64,000 nt of DNA, taken from positions 45,071,199 through 45,135,198 of the forward strand of contig NW_023601104.1 of assembly GCF_014898055.3 (NCBI RefSeq). The letters are read 5' to 3'. The position numbers and the translations under genes were made by a program. Below the pieces are notes generated by a model, which was given only the letters and a program-made list of their open reading frames with translations, had not been told where the DNA came from and did not search any database. The number at the start of each line of letters is the position of its first letter. Positions within the stretch are counted from its first letter, which is position 1. Positions 46,950 to 57,480 of the stretch are shown here, in pieces. The DNA comes from Talpa occidentalis. Taxonomy: Eukaryota > Chordata > Mammalia > Eulipotyphla > Talpidae.

Positions 46950-47900
46950 TTATTATACATAATGCTTTGTGTCTCACAGTTAAAAACAATTGTTCTAAAC
47001 TTCCAAGTGCTGCTAAGGTACAGCTGCCAGGATTTAGTGTGGATCACATTGTTTGAGGCGTTTGTTCAGCTGTCTGTTGAGTCCCCTGAAACTAATGCTC
47101 AGTCTATATTAATGTCTCAGTCCCGGGAAACGTCAGCCTATTCTCTCCTATAATTAATCTTGCAGGTACTGCCTTGACATTATTGGTTCACCAACAGAGC
47201 AGAACTGCCTCAGCCATCAATAATAATTCAACACATTAGGATGAGGCCTACACACAGGCCACAGAGGTAGCCAGATCTGCACAATATCCTGCATTCCTCT
47301 CCAGTTGACAGGAAACTCTGCAATTGAAACTAGTTGTTTTGGTGGCTGGGTAATTTGTAATAGAGGGGTCTTGGTGTTACTAATTGTTTTGCTTTATGCT
47401 TTTCTCCAAATGTAGCCACTGGTTGGCACAATGGGAGTGATTGTCTGTTTACTGAATCTTAATATTGAGGCTGTTACAAATTGTCTTTCACAGATGGTGG
47501 GAGCCTTTCAGATCGAGAGAGGCAGGGAATTTATTACTCAATATTTCTGTATTACTGATTGGGACGTGAGGAGCATAGACAATCTGTCCTACTGCAGGGT
47601 TTGCAGCATGTTTTTTTCCCTCTGCAAAATTATGGCTGGCTCTAGACGTTTTTCTCATTTTGTATAGATAGCAGCTGTGTAATTTCAAGCAGAATGTTTG
47701 CTTTGATCCCCCTTCCTTTAATTGAAATCCACAATTATGAGATTTGTTTCTTTTATGTTTGCAAGTTTATTGGTTTAATCTACAAAATGTGCTGTCTTGC
47801 TGTCTTACACAGTTAAAGGCTACAGCACAGTTGGGACTTAAATGACAAACATTGGAAGGAGGGGCTTTTTTTCCCTCTTAGCTGTGGAAGAAACCAATAG
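46950..47900. promoter_or_regulatory. Candidate conserved non-coding element
   Basis: This 0.95-kb stretch is free of repeats, of balanced base composition and rich in homeobox-, SOX- and TCF/LEF-like words: TATAATTAATCTTG (47152), CATTATTGGTTC, AATAATAATTCAAC, CTAATTGTTTTGC, GGCACAATGGGAG, CTTTGATCCCCC and CCTTTAATTGAAATC. Both strands lack a credible protein. It lies in the middle of the least-invaded part of the window. The call rests on composition and context only; conservation was not tested. Confidence 0.35.
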
Positions 47901-47974
47901 GTGTTCCTCCCCTCAGATAGCAGGTTATGTGACAACAGTCATTCTATGGAATATGAAGCCAATCTAGGACATGA

Positions 47975-48002
47975 ATATATATATATATATATATGTATAT
48001 AT
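47975..48002. repeat. (TA)n microsatellite
   Basis: TA dinucleotide tract interrupted once by a G (ATATGTATAT). Confidence 0.95.
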
Positions 48003-48830
48003 CTTTGATTAGTCTCATTTCTAAAAATGTGTATGTGTGTGTATTAGAACAGAACAGTTGGCTGACATAGAAACATTTCTTTGATTATAGAAATTAGTAT
48101 CATTTACATAAAGTCAGCTTTATCAGCACATTTTAGAGCAAAGAAAATGAAAGGATTATAAAGTAGATAGATTAAAGAGCTGGATTGCTTGACTTTTGAG
48201 ATAGTTTCACCACAAATTAACTTCAAAGGTTACATGTCAATGAGTGTCAGTTATCCTAAATGATGAATTTCCAGATGTTGGAGTTATTTTTGATCAAAAA
48301 AGAAGAAAAATAAGTGAGGAATGAGACTTTATTTCCAAGTTTGTATTCTTTTACTGACATTTTGTCATAAATTACAGTAACATATTTTTTTTGCTATTAC
48401 TTTGTGAATTTATTATAGTTTTCTGACAAATTATATGTTAATTTGTAGGTTTGGAATTAATCTATAGACAGTATTAACTATTAGTAGGATAATTAGTTGG
48501 TAACTGATTAAACTTTCTATGCAGCACCCTCATCCCATGCCAGCTAAATAAGTTGGATTAACAGTTTAGGTGTCATTTGGGCATTTCTCTCTCAAATGCT
48601 CATGAAAATTTAATTTACTTTGACTTTATAAAACAAGGGATTCTTCACACAGTTCTTTCATTGATAAAGCTTGTTTTTTTGGCAAACAAAGCAAGCAGTC
48701 ATATAGCATAGTATTTTAAAATACTTGACTACTACACATATTGAACCAAATCCCTCTAAAATTCACTATGTGATCACCTGATTATTACATGGTGAGTTCT
48801 AAAATCCTGCAACTGTAATATGCATTCTTT

Positions 48831-48872
48831 AATATATATATGTATATATATATGTGTGTGTATATATATATA

Positions 48873-48903
<31 letters not shown>
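48831..48903. repeat. (TA)n/(TG)n compound microsatellite
   Basis: Alternating TATATA and TGTGTG blocks over about 73 bp. Confidence 0.95.
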
Positions 48904-49477
48904 TACATAATGGGCTATATGGTTTGAATTAAGAAGATAGTTGGACATTTCCTCATACTACAGAGGAATAAGTGAAGGAATCTAGGACAAAAAATTTTCC
49001 TTATAGTCTGCTGCAAATTCCTGATATCCACCATTGGAAAAACTTACTGTTTTCTACCTTTCTTTTTTTGGAATTTTATTGCATAGAATTATGATGTTGT
49101 AGAGACATTATCAGATTTTTCTCTTCATTTTCCAGATAAGACAACCTAATGATTAATGTTATTTTACAGATGTACATCTGTCTAGGGGAGGTGCCATTTT
49201 CCTTGCTCCCATTATATGCAACTTGGATTGCAAGTTCCAGTATGCCATGACCTGGACTTCCTGAGAGGGGAGTTACAAAGAACTTAACTAGAGATAGAGT
49301 TAAATGGCCATACTTAGTACATAATTGAAGACATGTGGGCTCAGAGTTCTCATACTTCTGCAGTCTGAGTTGCACTGTGGTACTTCTGGGAAGGAGACTT
49401 AGAGGAGAAATATGGTGTTCATTTTTTCTTAATATTTGCAATTTAATCAAATTTCTACTTTTCCAGGAATTTCTTTT

Positions 49478-49772
49478 TTTTTTAAATAATTTTATTTTAT
49501 TTTATTTAATATTTATTTATTTATTGAAGCACCGGGTACAGTCAGAAGCGCGGGAGGGTGAGAGAATTCACCAGAGCCAGAGCGGGGAGCAGAGCAGGCA
49601 GAAGGACCGAAGCACACTGCTGAGGGGAGCAGCGGGCGGCAGGAGAGGTCTGCGCGCCATGTGGGACCCTCCTCCGGTGGCCGGGGAGCAGCCGGGGATA
49701 GAACCGGTGCTGCAGAGGCTGCGGGCAGCTTCGCAACCCAGCGCTCAACCGCTGCGCCACTGGGGAGGCCCT
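49478..49772 (-). mobile_element. tRNA-derived SINE, younger subfamily, near-consensus
   Basis: Minus-strand copy, apparently the least diverged: GCGCGGGAGGGTGAGAGAAT, AGAGCGGGGAGCAGAGCAGG, hairpin CTGCTGAGGGGAGCAG, GCGCGCCATGTGGGACCCTC, B box GGGATAGAACCGG (one change), GCTCAACCGCTGCGCCACTG. Many CpGs survive, which points to a young insertion. A perfect 16-bp target-site duplication, TTCCAGGAATTTCTTT, lies at 49461-49476 and 49774-49789. The tail includes a TTTTA-rich variant. Confidence 0.97.
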
Positions 49773-49789
49773 CTTCCAGGAATTTCTTT

Positions 49790-52700
49790 ATAACAAAAAC
49801 CTCAAAATTTTTAGATAGTTGCATTTTATACATGAAAAAAAAATGAGACTAATGGATTTTAAGTGACTTGCTCAAGAGGATATTAAAAAAAAAAGTGGAA
49901 ATGAATAGAACTTTCCAGGTCTTTCTACAAACCCTGCATTTTCTCTAATCTGACTCTACTTGTTTTTCTAGAGTGTAAAGTTTTTTCTAGAGTGTAAAGT
50001 AACTTTAATGCCAGGATTTGTGTTATAGGATATGGTTTTAGGAAATTCAAAGATACTGATAGCCTAAAGATGCCTGGAAAGGTGATTGGGAGGAAAAAAT
50101 GGATCCTGGAAGCAAAAAATGAAAAAAAAAAATAGAATAGAAAACTGAAAGGTAAAGAAGACTAAAGATAAACCTCTTCTTCCACACTGTTCTTATTGGC
50201 AAATTCATTCCATAAGTGAATAAGAATAATCCTGATGGTTAAAATATTAGTTTTCTCTAAGTAATACTCATCATTTTTATTTCCCACAAGTTACATTTCA
50301 TTTATGAGGTATGATATCAAATCATAAGAATATGCATTTAATTTGCATAAAGAATTGTCTTAAGTTTCTCTGCATCTGGCTTTATTCACACCACTAGGTT
50401 AAATATTTTCTCACTCACTGCTTCTAATCGTGGCTAGTATAGTAAGAAACTTCTACTTACTCCCCAAGAGAATATAGTTAGGAAGGTAAATGAGCTATCA
50501 AATTAAGGAGATTAAGAGTAAAGGGTTCCAAATTTATGTCTCAGCCACTGCCTAATGAATTACGAACCCACTTCTTGTGTGTTCTTTTATGTTTTTTAGT
50601 GCCTGTCTTCTTATTGTAAAATTTCATATTTTCTGATATTGAGCCTTCTTGGACTTAAGAAGGGCAGTTCATTCACTCTAATGTATTCTAGAAAGATTTG
50701 TCTTCCCTTTTTCACATCGAACTATAGCTTGAGGGTTGAGTTTTGAAATATGTTCACTTTTTCTCTAGTCTGTGTAGGCAGCCTCAAAAGGTATACAACT
50801 TTAAGTAAAACACTGGAACACTTGTTCCTACATCTAAATTGAACTCAAGCCTTGATCTAAGGGTTTGTGCCATCTTTTCAGGAGGAAGATTTACTTTCCT
50901 AGAGAAATAGACTTCCTTTTGGAACATTCGCATAATTTGGCATAGACGCACCAAGACTTTGCTGTATTATTAGTGAGGCATATAAGATGTTTCTAGCCCA
51001 CCTTTTCTCCATTGCTACCTGCTATTGTTTCTCACTATTCCCCACTTCAAGACTTTTTCTGGTGTGATACATAAATATTAATTTGCAAATAAGGTCTTGG
51101 TTGAAAAACTGTTGTATTGTGCTTAGACAACCTGTTCATTCAATATTTTGTGTATTTTCTTTTTCTCTTCATTGTGCTAGAGACACAGGTTGTGAGGGTG
51201 TTTATGCTGGTGCTTCATTTCTTTTCTGCTTTCTTTTCAACTTAGAGATGTCAAAATGATTAGTTCTAACTATTATCCTGTTTGTGATGGGTTATGAAAA
51301 CTAATTATTCATGGAAATTATCAAGTGTCTCTCAGGCTGCCTACATAATACCCTCACATTGCACCTGTCTTTAAATAGAAACATTCATGAGATGTTTTCT
51401 TCATTTTGTTTTACAAAACAAAGATACATGTCAAATGCTCTCTCAAAACACATCTTCTATATCTAGTATAGTCTAAGGTTCAGAATGAATGTCTTCCTTG
51501 GACACTGGTTTGATGGGAAGCATGTTTCTTTATATTCTTCCATAATCTGTAAAGTGTATCTCCTAGCTTTGATTAAAGTGAACTCAGGACTGCCGTTCCC
51601 TCCCTCTCTGTATTTCACTAATGTCTACCCTCTAATAGAACTGCACATACCCTCATTTGAGTATATTGAAGACAGAACAAAAACAAAAAGCCTACAGAGG
51701 ACAGCATTTAGAATCAGAACTAGTTTTGAATTCTGGTTTGTTATCTGCTTGTTGTCTAACAATTCTGAACAATGTTTTTAGCAGCCAAATAAACATTATG
51801 ATATGTGAATAAGATAACTGTGTTTATAAATTCTAGTTAAGTACCTGACGTCTCTTAGCTTTCAAACGACAGTATAAAATACTGATTTTATAAAATCATT
51901 TGTAATTCATTAGAAAATCTGAAACATAAAATGGCCTGTGATGGCTATAACTTCATCATCTTTAAAAATTTAGGGAAGCACATATACTTTCCTTATATTT
52001 TTATAATTTAGTTGATATCAATAAACCTTTTATATAACTGGAATTATATTTGCTCTAATTAACCCATGAGAAGTCATCTACAATTTAGTATAATTCTGCA
52101 AAGAGTGAACAGTTCTGCTAAGTACTTAAAAATACATACATGAGTTGCAGACATTGACAGAATACAGACATTATTTCACTCTTCAAATATTTGGAATCCA
52201 AGCAAGCTTCCTTTTAAGTTATATTTCCTAATGTCTCTAAGAATGTTACCAGGAAGTGCTAGCTTTTATAGGAGATGTTAAAAAACTTTATTACACTAAG
52301 TTTATTTGATTGCTATGTATTTTTCATTAAATTCATATTAGTTACATGTTTGTTTCCATCAGGAAATAACATTGGAAATTAGACTTTTCAATGTCATTTT
52401 TCTCCCTATTATTTCAGCTTCATTTAATTTTTCTAAAGTTGTTTCAGGAAACAAACTTAACTCTTTACATTTTTTTCTTTATTGTTGGTTATGTTAGTCC
52501 TAACTTACAAATATTCTCAAAATAGTTTGGCATCATAAAGTATGAAAAGTAATAATGGGTTTCTTGTAATTTAAAATAAATTTTTGAATGCTGAATTAAG
52601 TAATTTTCTGTAACTTAAACTTTTATCCCAAGGGAAATTAAGTTTTAAAAAATTTCTGAGATTGCTTACTTATTTTTGAGTCTTCACAAATACTTTTTAG

Positions 52701-52895
52701 GAAATTTGAATAAGTTGCTTCAGGAGACATGAGTCATAAATTTCAATGCCTTTGTCACCTGATTTGTTTAATATTGTTCAGTGTCTGTTGTTTGGCAGAG
52801 TAAGGCACATATGTCATAATAGTGTTTAATGAAAGAGATCTAAGGTTTTTACCAGGTAAAACAAACTATATTTACTATTATTTTGCAGGTACTTT
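49790..52895. other. 3.1-kb repeat-poor tract, no gene seen
   Basis: Unique AT-rich DNA. A 19-bp tandem duplication of TTTTTCTAGAGTGTAAAG lies at 49963-49999. No SINE, L1, LTR, exon or RNA gene was recognised. Reading frames such as 51485-51781 have no recognisable content. Confidence 0.55.
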
Positions 52896-53158
52896 GATTA
52901 AAAACCAGAATAAAATAGAATTCTCAAATAACTCATCAATTCAAAGGATACATACTTTCCAAATTCACACCTAAGTAATGATATAGCTACAAAATATATG
53001 TAGGAAAAAAAATAAGATAATTAAAAGAATGATAGCTATACCCACAATCATAGCAGGGTATTTTGACACACCTGTCTAAAAGATTGAGAGAGAATGTACA
53101 GACAATGAGTTGTAGTATAAGAAATATGAACAACCCGATTAAAAAATAAACTCTAGAT

Positions 53159-53592
53159 AGAATAGGGACCTTTCTTCAGTAAAGACTGCTTGAAACCAGC
53201 AGAAGGCTCTTAGAGGAGTCAGAGGTGAGCTGGGAAGTTCACCCAAGCCAGGCCCTTTCTGACTAGCAGTCCGAGCCCAGAGGGGGAGTGTGCACCCAAG
53301 GCCGGGGCAGACCTGGCGCGCAAGGGAGTGCGTACCCGCATCACCTTTTTAAAATACGGACCTTTCTTCAATAAAGACTGCTTGAAACTGGCAGAAATCT
53401 CCCAGAGGAGCCAGAGGTGAGCTGGGAAGTTCACCCAGGCCAGGCCCCTTCTGGCCAGCAGTCCGAACCCAGAGGGGGAGCGTGCACCCAACGCCGGGGC
53501 AGACCAGGTGCGCAGAAGAGTGTGCCTGTATCCGAATTGCCATTTTAGAATAGGGAACTTTCTTCAGTAAAGACTGCTTGAATCTGGCAGAC
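53159..53592 (+). promoter_or_regulatory. L1 5' UTR tandem promoter monomers
   Basis: Two full units and the start of a third. The anchor GACCTTTCTTCA occurs at 53167 and 53359, and GAACTTTCTTCA at 53555, giving periods of 192 and 196 bp. Shared blocks are AAAGACTGCTTGAAAC, AGGTGAGCTGGGAAGTTCAC, CCAGAGGGGGAG and GCCGGGGCAGACC. The units are GC-rich with several CpGs. Tandem 5' monomers that act as Pol II promoters are known from rodent L1 families; the promoter role here is inferred from position and layout. Each unit also carries AG-GTGAGC, a good splice-donor match. Confidence 0.85.
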
Positions 53593-56500
53593 AAAAAATA
53601 AGTAAAGACACTAAACCTCTAAATAAGGATCTAGAGTGCTTGGGCTTAACAGACATCTATAGAACACAAAACCAAAAAAATCTGAGTACATATTTTTCTC
53701 AAGCACACACAGATCATTCTCCAGGATCGATCACATACTGGGACACAAGACAAACATCAACACATACACCGAGATTGAAATCATACCAACCATCTTTTCT
53801 GACCATGAAGGCATCAAACTAGAAATAAACCATAAAAAGAAGGCAAGGAACTCCCCTACGTCATGGAGATTGAAACCCACACTACTGGAAGACCACTGGA
53901 CTAATGAGGAGATCAAAGAAGAAATTAAAAAATTCTTTGAATTGAATGACAAGGAGGACACCAATTTACTAAATGTATGGGATGCAGCAAAAACAGAAAT
54001 AAGAGGAAAATATATAGCAATAGAGGCTCAAAACAAGAAACAAAAAAGAACTCAAAGAAACAACCTATTCTTGAAGCTCAAAGAACTATAGAAAGAACAA
54101 AAAACCCCAAAACCAGTAGAAGAAAAGAAATAATAAAAACCAAGGCAGAAATAAATGAAATTGAAACTAAAAAAACAATCCAAAAGATCAATGAAACCAA
54201 GAGCTGGTTCTTCAAAAAAATAAATAAAATAGACAAACCCCTAGCCAGGCTCACAAAGGAAAAACAGGAGAAAGCACAAATAAACAAGGTCACAAATGAA
54301 AGAGGAATAATCACAACAGACACAGCAGAAATCAAAAGAATAATCAGAAACTACTATGAACAGTTATATATGGAAACAAGTTCAACAATCTAGAGGAGAT
54401 AGACAAATTCCTACAACTCTACAATCACCCAAAGCTAGATAAAGAAGAAATAGAACACTTAAACAGACCAATTACAAGCAGCAAAATTGAAATGGTAATC
54501 AAAAACCTTCCCAAAAACAAAAGCCCAGGACCTGATGGATATACAAATGAATTCTACCAAATGTTCAGAAACAAATTAGTGCCTATCCTTCACAAACTCT
54601 TCCAAAAAATTGAGAAGGAAGGGATAATACCAAACACGTTCTATGAAGCCAACATTACACTAATGCCAAAACCGAACAAGGACAACACAAAAAAAGAAAA
54701 CTACAGGCCAATCTCCCTAATGAACACTGATGCAAAAATCCTCAATAAAATTTTAGCTATCAGAATCCAACAATGTATCCATAAGATAATTCACCACGAC
54801 CAAGTACGATTCATTCCAGGGACACAAGGATGGTTCAACATCCGAAAATCAATCAACGTTATCCAACACACCAACAAAAAGAAATATAAAAACCAAATGA
54901 TAATATCAATAGATGCCAAGAAAGCTTTCAACAAAGTGCAACACCTATTCATGATAAAAGCCCTTGAAATTCTTGGGATACAAGGAACATACCTCAACAT
55001 AATAAAGGTCATATATAACAGCCAACAGCCAGTATCATTCTCAATGGTGAAAAGCTGAAATCTTAACTTCCATTAACATCTGGAACAAGACAAGAATGTC
55101 TACTCTCACCACTGCTTTTCAATATAATACTGGAAGTCCTAGCCAGAGCAATAAGACAAGAGAAAGACATACAAGGAATCCAAATAGGAAAAGAAGTGAA
55201 ACTATGGTAACATACATAGAGAATCCCAAAAACTCCACAGAAAAACTAATTCAACTCATCAATCAGTTCAGTAAAGTGGCAGGATACAAAATCAACATGC
55301 AAAAGTCAGTAGCCTTCCCATACACAAACAATAAATCTGAATAAGAAGAAATAAGAAAAAAACATCCCTTTTATTATCAAAAAAAAAATCAAATACTTGG
55401 GAATAAATCTAACAAAAGAGGTAAAGGACCTATACAAAGAAAACTATAAAACACTGTTAAAAGAAATAGAAGAAGACACAAAGAAATGGAAAGACATCCC
55501 CTGCTCATGGATTGGAAGAATAAACATTATTAAAATGGCCATCCTACCAAAAGCAATATACAGATTCAATGCTATTCCAATCAAAATTTCAATGTCATTC
55601 TTCAAAGAAATAGAACAATTATTGATGAAATTCATATGGAATCACCAAAAACCCCAAATAGTCAAAGCTCTCCTGAAGAGAAAAGAAGGGAATGGAGGCA
55701 TCACACTCCCAGACTTCAAACTATACTAAAAAGCCATAATCGTCAAAACTGCATGGTATTGGAACAAGAACAGACACACAGACCAATGGAATGGAATAGA
55801 AAATCAAGAAATAAACCCAAAGATTTATGATCAACTAATCTTTGACAAAGGAGCAAAAAATATGCATTGGAGCAAAGAAAGTTTGTTCAATAAATGGTGC
55901 TGGGAAAACTGGGTTGCTACATGCAAAAGAATGAAGCTTGACTATTACCTAACACCATGCACAAAAACCAACTCAAAATGGATTAAAGAACTAGACATAA
56001 GACCTGAAACCATAAAATACATAGAAGGAAATATAGGTGAAACACTACATGATATGCACATCAAAGACATCTTTACAGACACATTACCCAAAGCAATGAT
56101 AGTGAAGGCAAAGATAAACAGCTGGGACTACATCAAATTAAAGAGCTTCTGCACAGCAAAAGAGACAATAACCAAAACAAAGAGAAACCCCACCGACTGG
56201 GAGAACATTTTTGCACCCAACACTAATGATAAAGGACTAAAGGACTGATCACAAAAATCTACAAAGAGCTGATGAGATTCAACAAAAACAAAGAAAATAA
56301 TCCAGTCAAAAATTGGGCAGAAGAGGTGAAAAGAAACTTCTCTGTAGAGGAAATACAAATGGCCAACAGGCATATGAAAAAATGTTCAACATCACTTGTC
56401 ATCAGGGAAATGCAAATCAAAACTACCATGAGATACCATCTTACACCAGTGAGAATGGCACATATTAAAAAAACTAGCAACAACAAATGTTGGCGAGGTT

Positions 56501-56928
56501 TTGGAGAAAAAGGAACTCTTCTGCACTTTTTGTGGGAGTGCAAACTCGTCCAACCACTATGGAGAGCTGTGTGGAGATTTCTGGACCTACTAAACATAGA
56601 GCTTCCATATGATCCAGCAATTCCACTCCTAGGTATTTACCCAAAGGACACAGAAACATCAATTCCAAAGAGCACCTGCACCCCTATGTTTATAGCAGCA
56701 CTATTTACAATAGCTAAGCTTTGGAAACAACCCAAATGCCCCAAAATAGATGACTGGATCAAGAAGATGTGGTACATATACACCATGGAATATTACTCAG
56801 CATTCAAAAAAGATAAACACATGCAATTTGCAGCATCATGGATGGCGCTGGAAGGGATCATGCTCAGCAAAATAAGCCAGAAAGAAAAAGAAAAATACCG
56901 GATGTTCTCACTCATAGCAGGAATCTAG
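53593..56928 (+). pseudogene. L1 ORF2 pseudogene (EN-truncated, RT-dead)
   Basis: ORF2p of L1 normally provides endonuclease and reverse transcriptase. Here the reading starts at the end of the endonuclease (DLECLGLTDIYRTQ, about 53630) and continues through linker ([16 protein letters not shown], 54.2 kb), RT start ([14 protein letters not shown], 54.53 kb), RT core ([18 protein letters not shown], 54.9 kb), thumb ([20 protein letters not shown], 55.5 kb) and C-terminus (56.27-56.93 kb). The frame is broken by several shifts and stops. About 24 nt are missing at 55203, exactly where the FADD catalytic motif should lie. The zinc-knuckle-like motif reads [18 protein letters not shown], so its second Cys is Phe. 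The protein cannot be active. Confidence 0.93.
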
Positions 56929-57016
56929 AAAACTTAAATAAGGGACCAGAAAAAGAATAAGTATAAGAAATAAAATATCAAAATCAACAAACAACTATGA
57001 ACCAGAGACCTTCTGT

Positions 57017-57051
57017 GGGGGGTGGGGGGGCAGGGAAAGGAGGGCTTGGGG
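57017..57051 (+). other. G-rich tract in L1 3' UTR (G-quadruplex-prone)
   Basis: Several runs of three or more G (GGGGGGTGGGGGGG, CAGGGAAAGGAGGG, TTGGGG) lie on the sense strand of the L1 3' UTR. The related copy at 40670-40698 has GGGGAGGGGGCGGGAGGGGA followed by GGG and TTGGGG at the same place. Such tracts are a known L1 3' UTR trait and can form G-quadruplexes; no test is possible here. Confidence 0.7.
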
Positions 57052-57480
57052 TCAAAATAAGGGGATTGTAATTGTATGGGGGATATAAAAATAAAATTTA
57101 AATTAAAAAATAATAAAAAATAAAACATATGGAAATGAAAAAAATAAGAAAATAAATAGAAAATAAAATAAACTCTAGATGCATACAGACAACTGCAGAA
57201 TATGCATGTGTTTTGTTATACACATATATCTTTTAAACAATTGTCCATATACTGAGACTTAAAGAACACATCAATAAAATTTGAAGGTTTAAAATAAAGA
57301 GAATTTTTTTTACTACAATGAAATTAAATTAGAATACAATAAAAAAGAAAAATATTCCTTAAATATTTTGGAAGTAAGTAGTAGCATTTGCCAATGACAT
57401 CAGAGAAAAAGGAACTTAATAGAAATTACAAAATTTTCACTAAAATAAAGCATAAAATGTGTGAAATCTATTGAAACCTT

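Larger units (their letters stand above)
44996..49460. other. 4.5-kb repeat-poor tract with a candidate conserved element
   Basis: No SINE or L1 interrupts this tract. It contains a CA repeat (45725-45754), a MIR-like piece (46165-46345), TA/TG microsatellites (47975-48002 and 48831-48903) and a complex, less AT-rich stretch at 46950-47900, which I list separately. No exon or promoter was recognised. Reading frames at 46833-47153 and 47431-47667 overlap the complex stretch but have no start or splice context that I trust. Confidence 0.6.
53159..57164 (+). mobile_element. 4-kb L1: promoter monomers fused to ORF2 without ORF1 and most of EN
   Basis: A perfect 16-bp target-site duplication, AAAATAAACTCTAGAT (53143-53158 and 57165-57180), delimits one insertion. 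Inside are GC-rich 5' UTR monomers (53159-53592), then directly the end of the ORF2 endonuclease domain, linker, RT, C-terminal domain, a short 3' UTR with a G-rich tract (57017-57051), an A-rich tail and low-complexity A/T sequence. ORF1, the inter-ORF region and about the first 200 codons of ORF2 are missing between about 53590 and 53600. Because both halves lie inside one duplication, the shortened form was probably already present in the RNA. Confidence 0.93.
52896..57480 (+). mobile_element. Old sense L1 hosting a younger L1
   Basis: The left part (52.9-53.158 kb) reads like the endonuclease portion of ORF2 (TACCCACAATCATAGCAGGG corresponds to the GDFNTP region). The right part (57.18-57.48 kb) continues with ACTGCAGAATATGCATGTGT, TGAAATTAAATTAGAATAC and TATTTTGGAAGTAAGTAG, the following ORF2 text. 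It was cut by the 4-kb insertion at 53159-57164. All frames are broken. Outer limits are approximate. Confidence 0.7.

Noticed and set aside
47431..47667. 78-codon frame as a real exon
   Set aside because: The opposite strand is open as well, there is no splice context, and the region fits conserved non-coding sequence better.
49335..49793. 152-codon plus-strand frame
   Set aside because: Its second half is the complement of the SINE at 49.48-49.77 kb; such Arg/Gly/Ser-rich peptides recur at every younger SINE.
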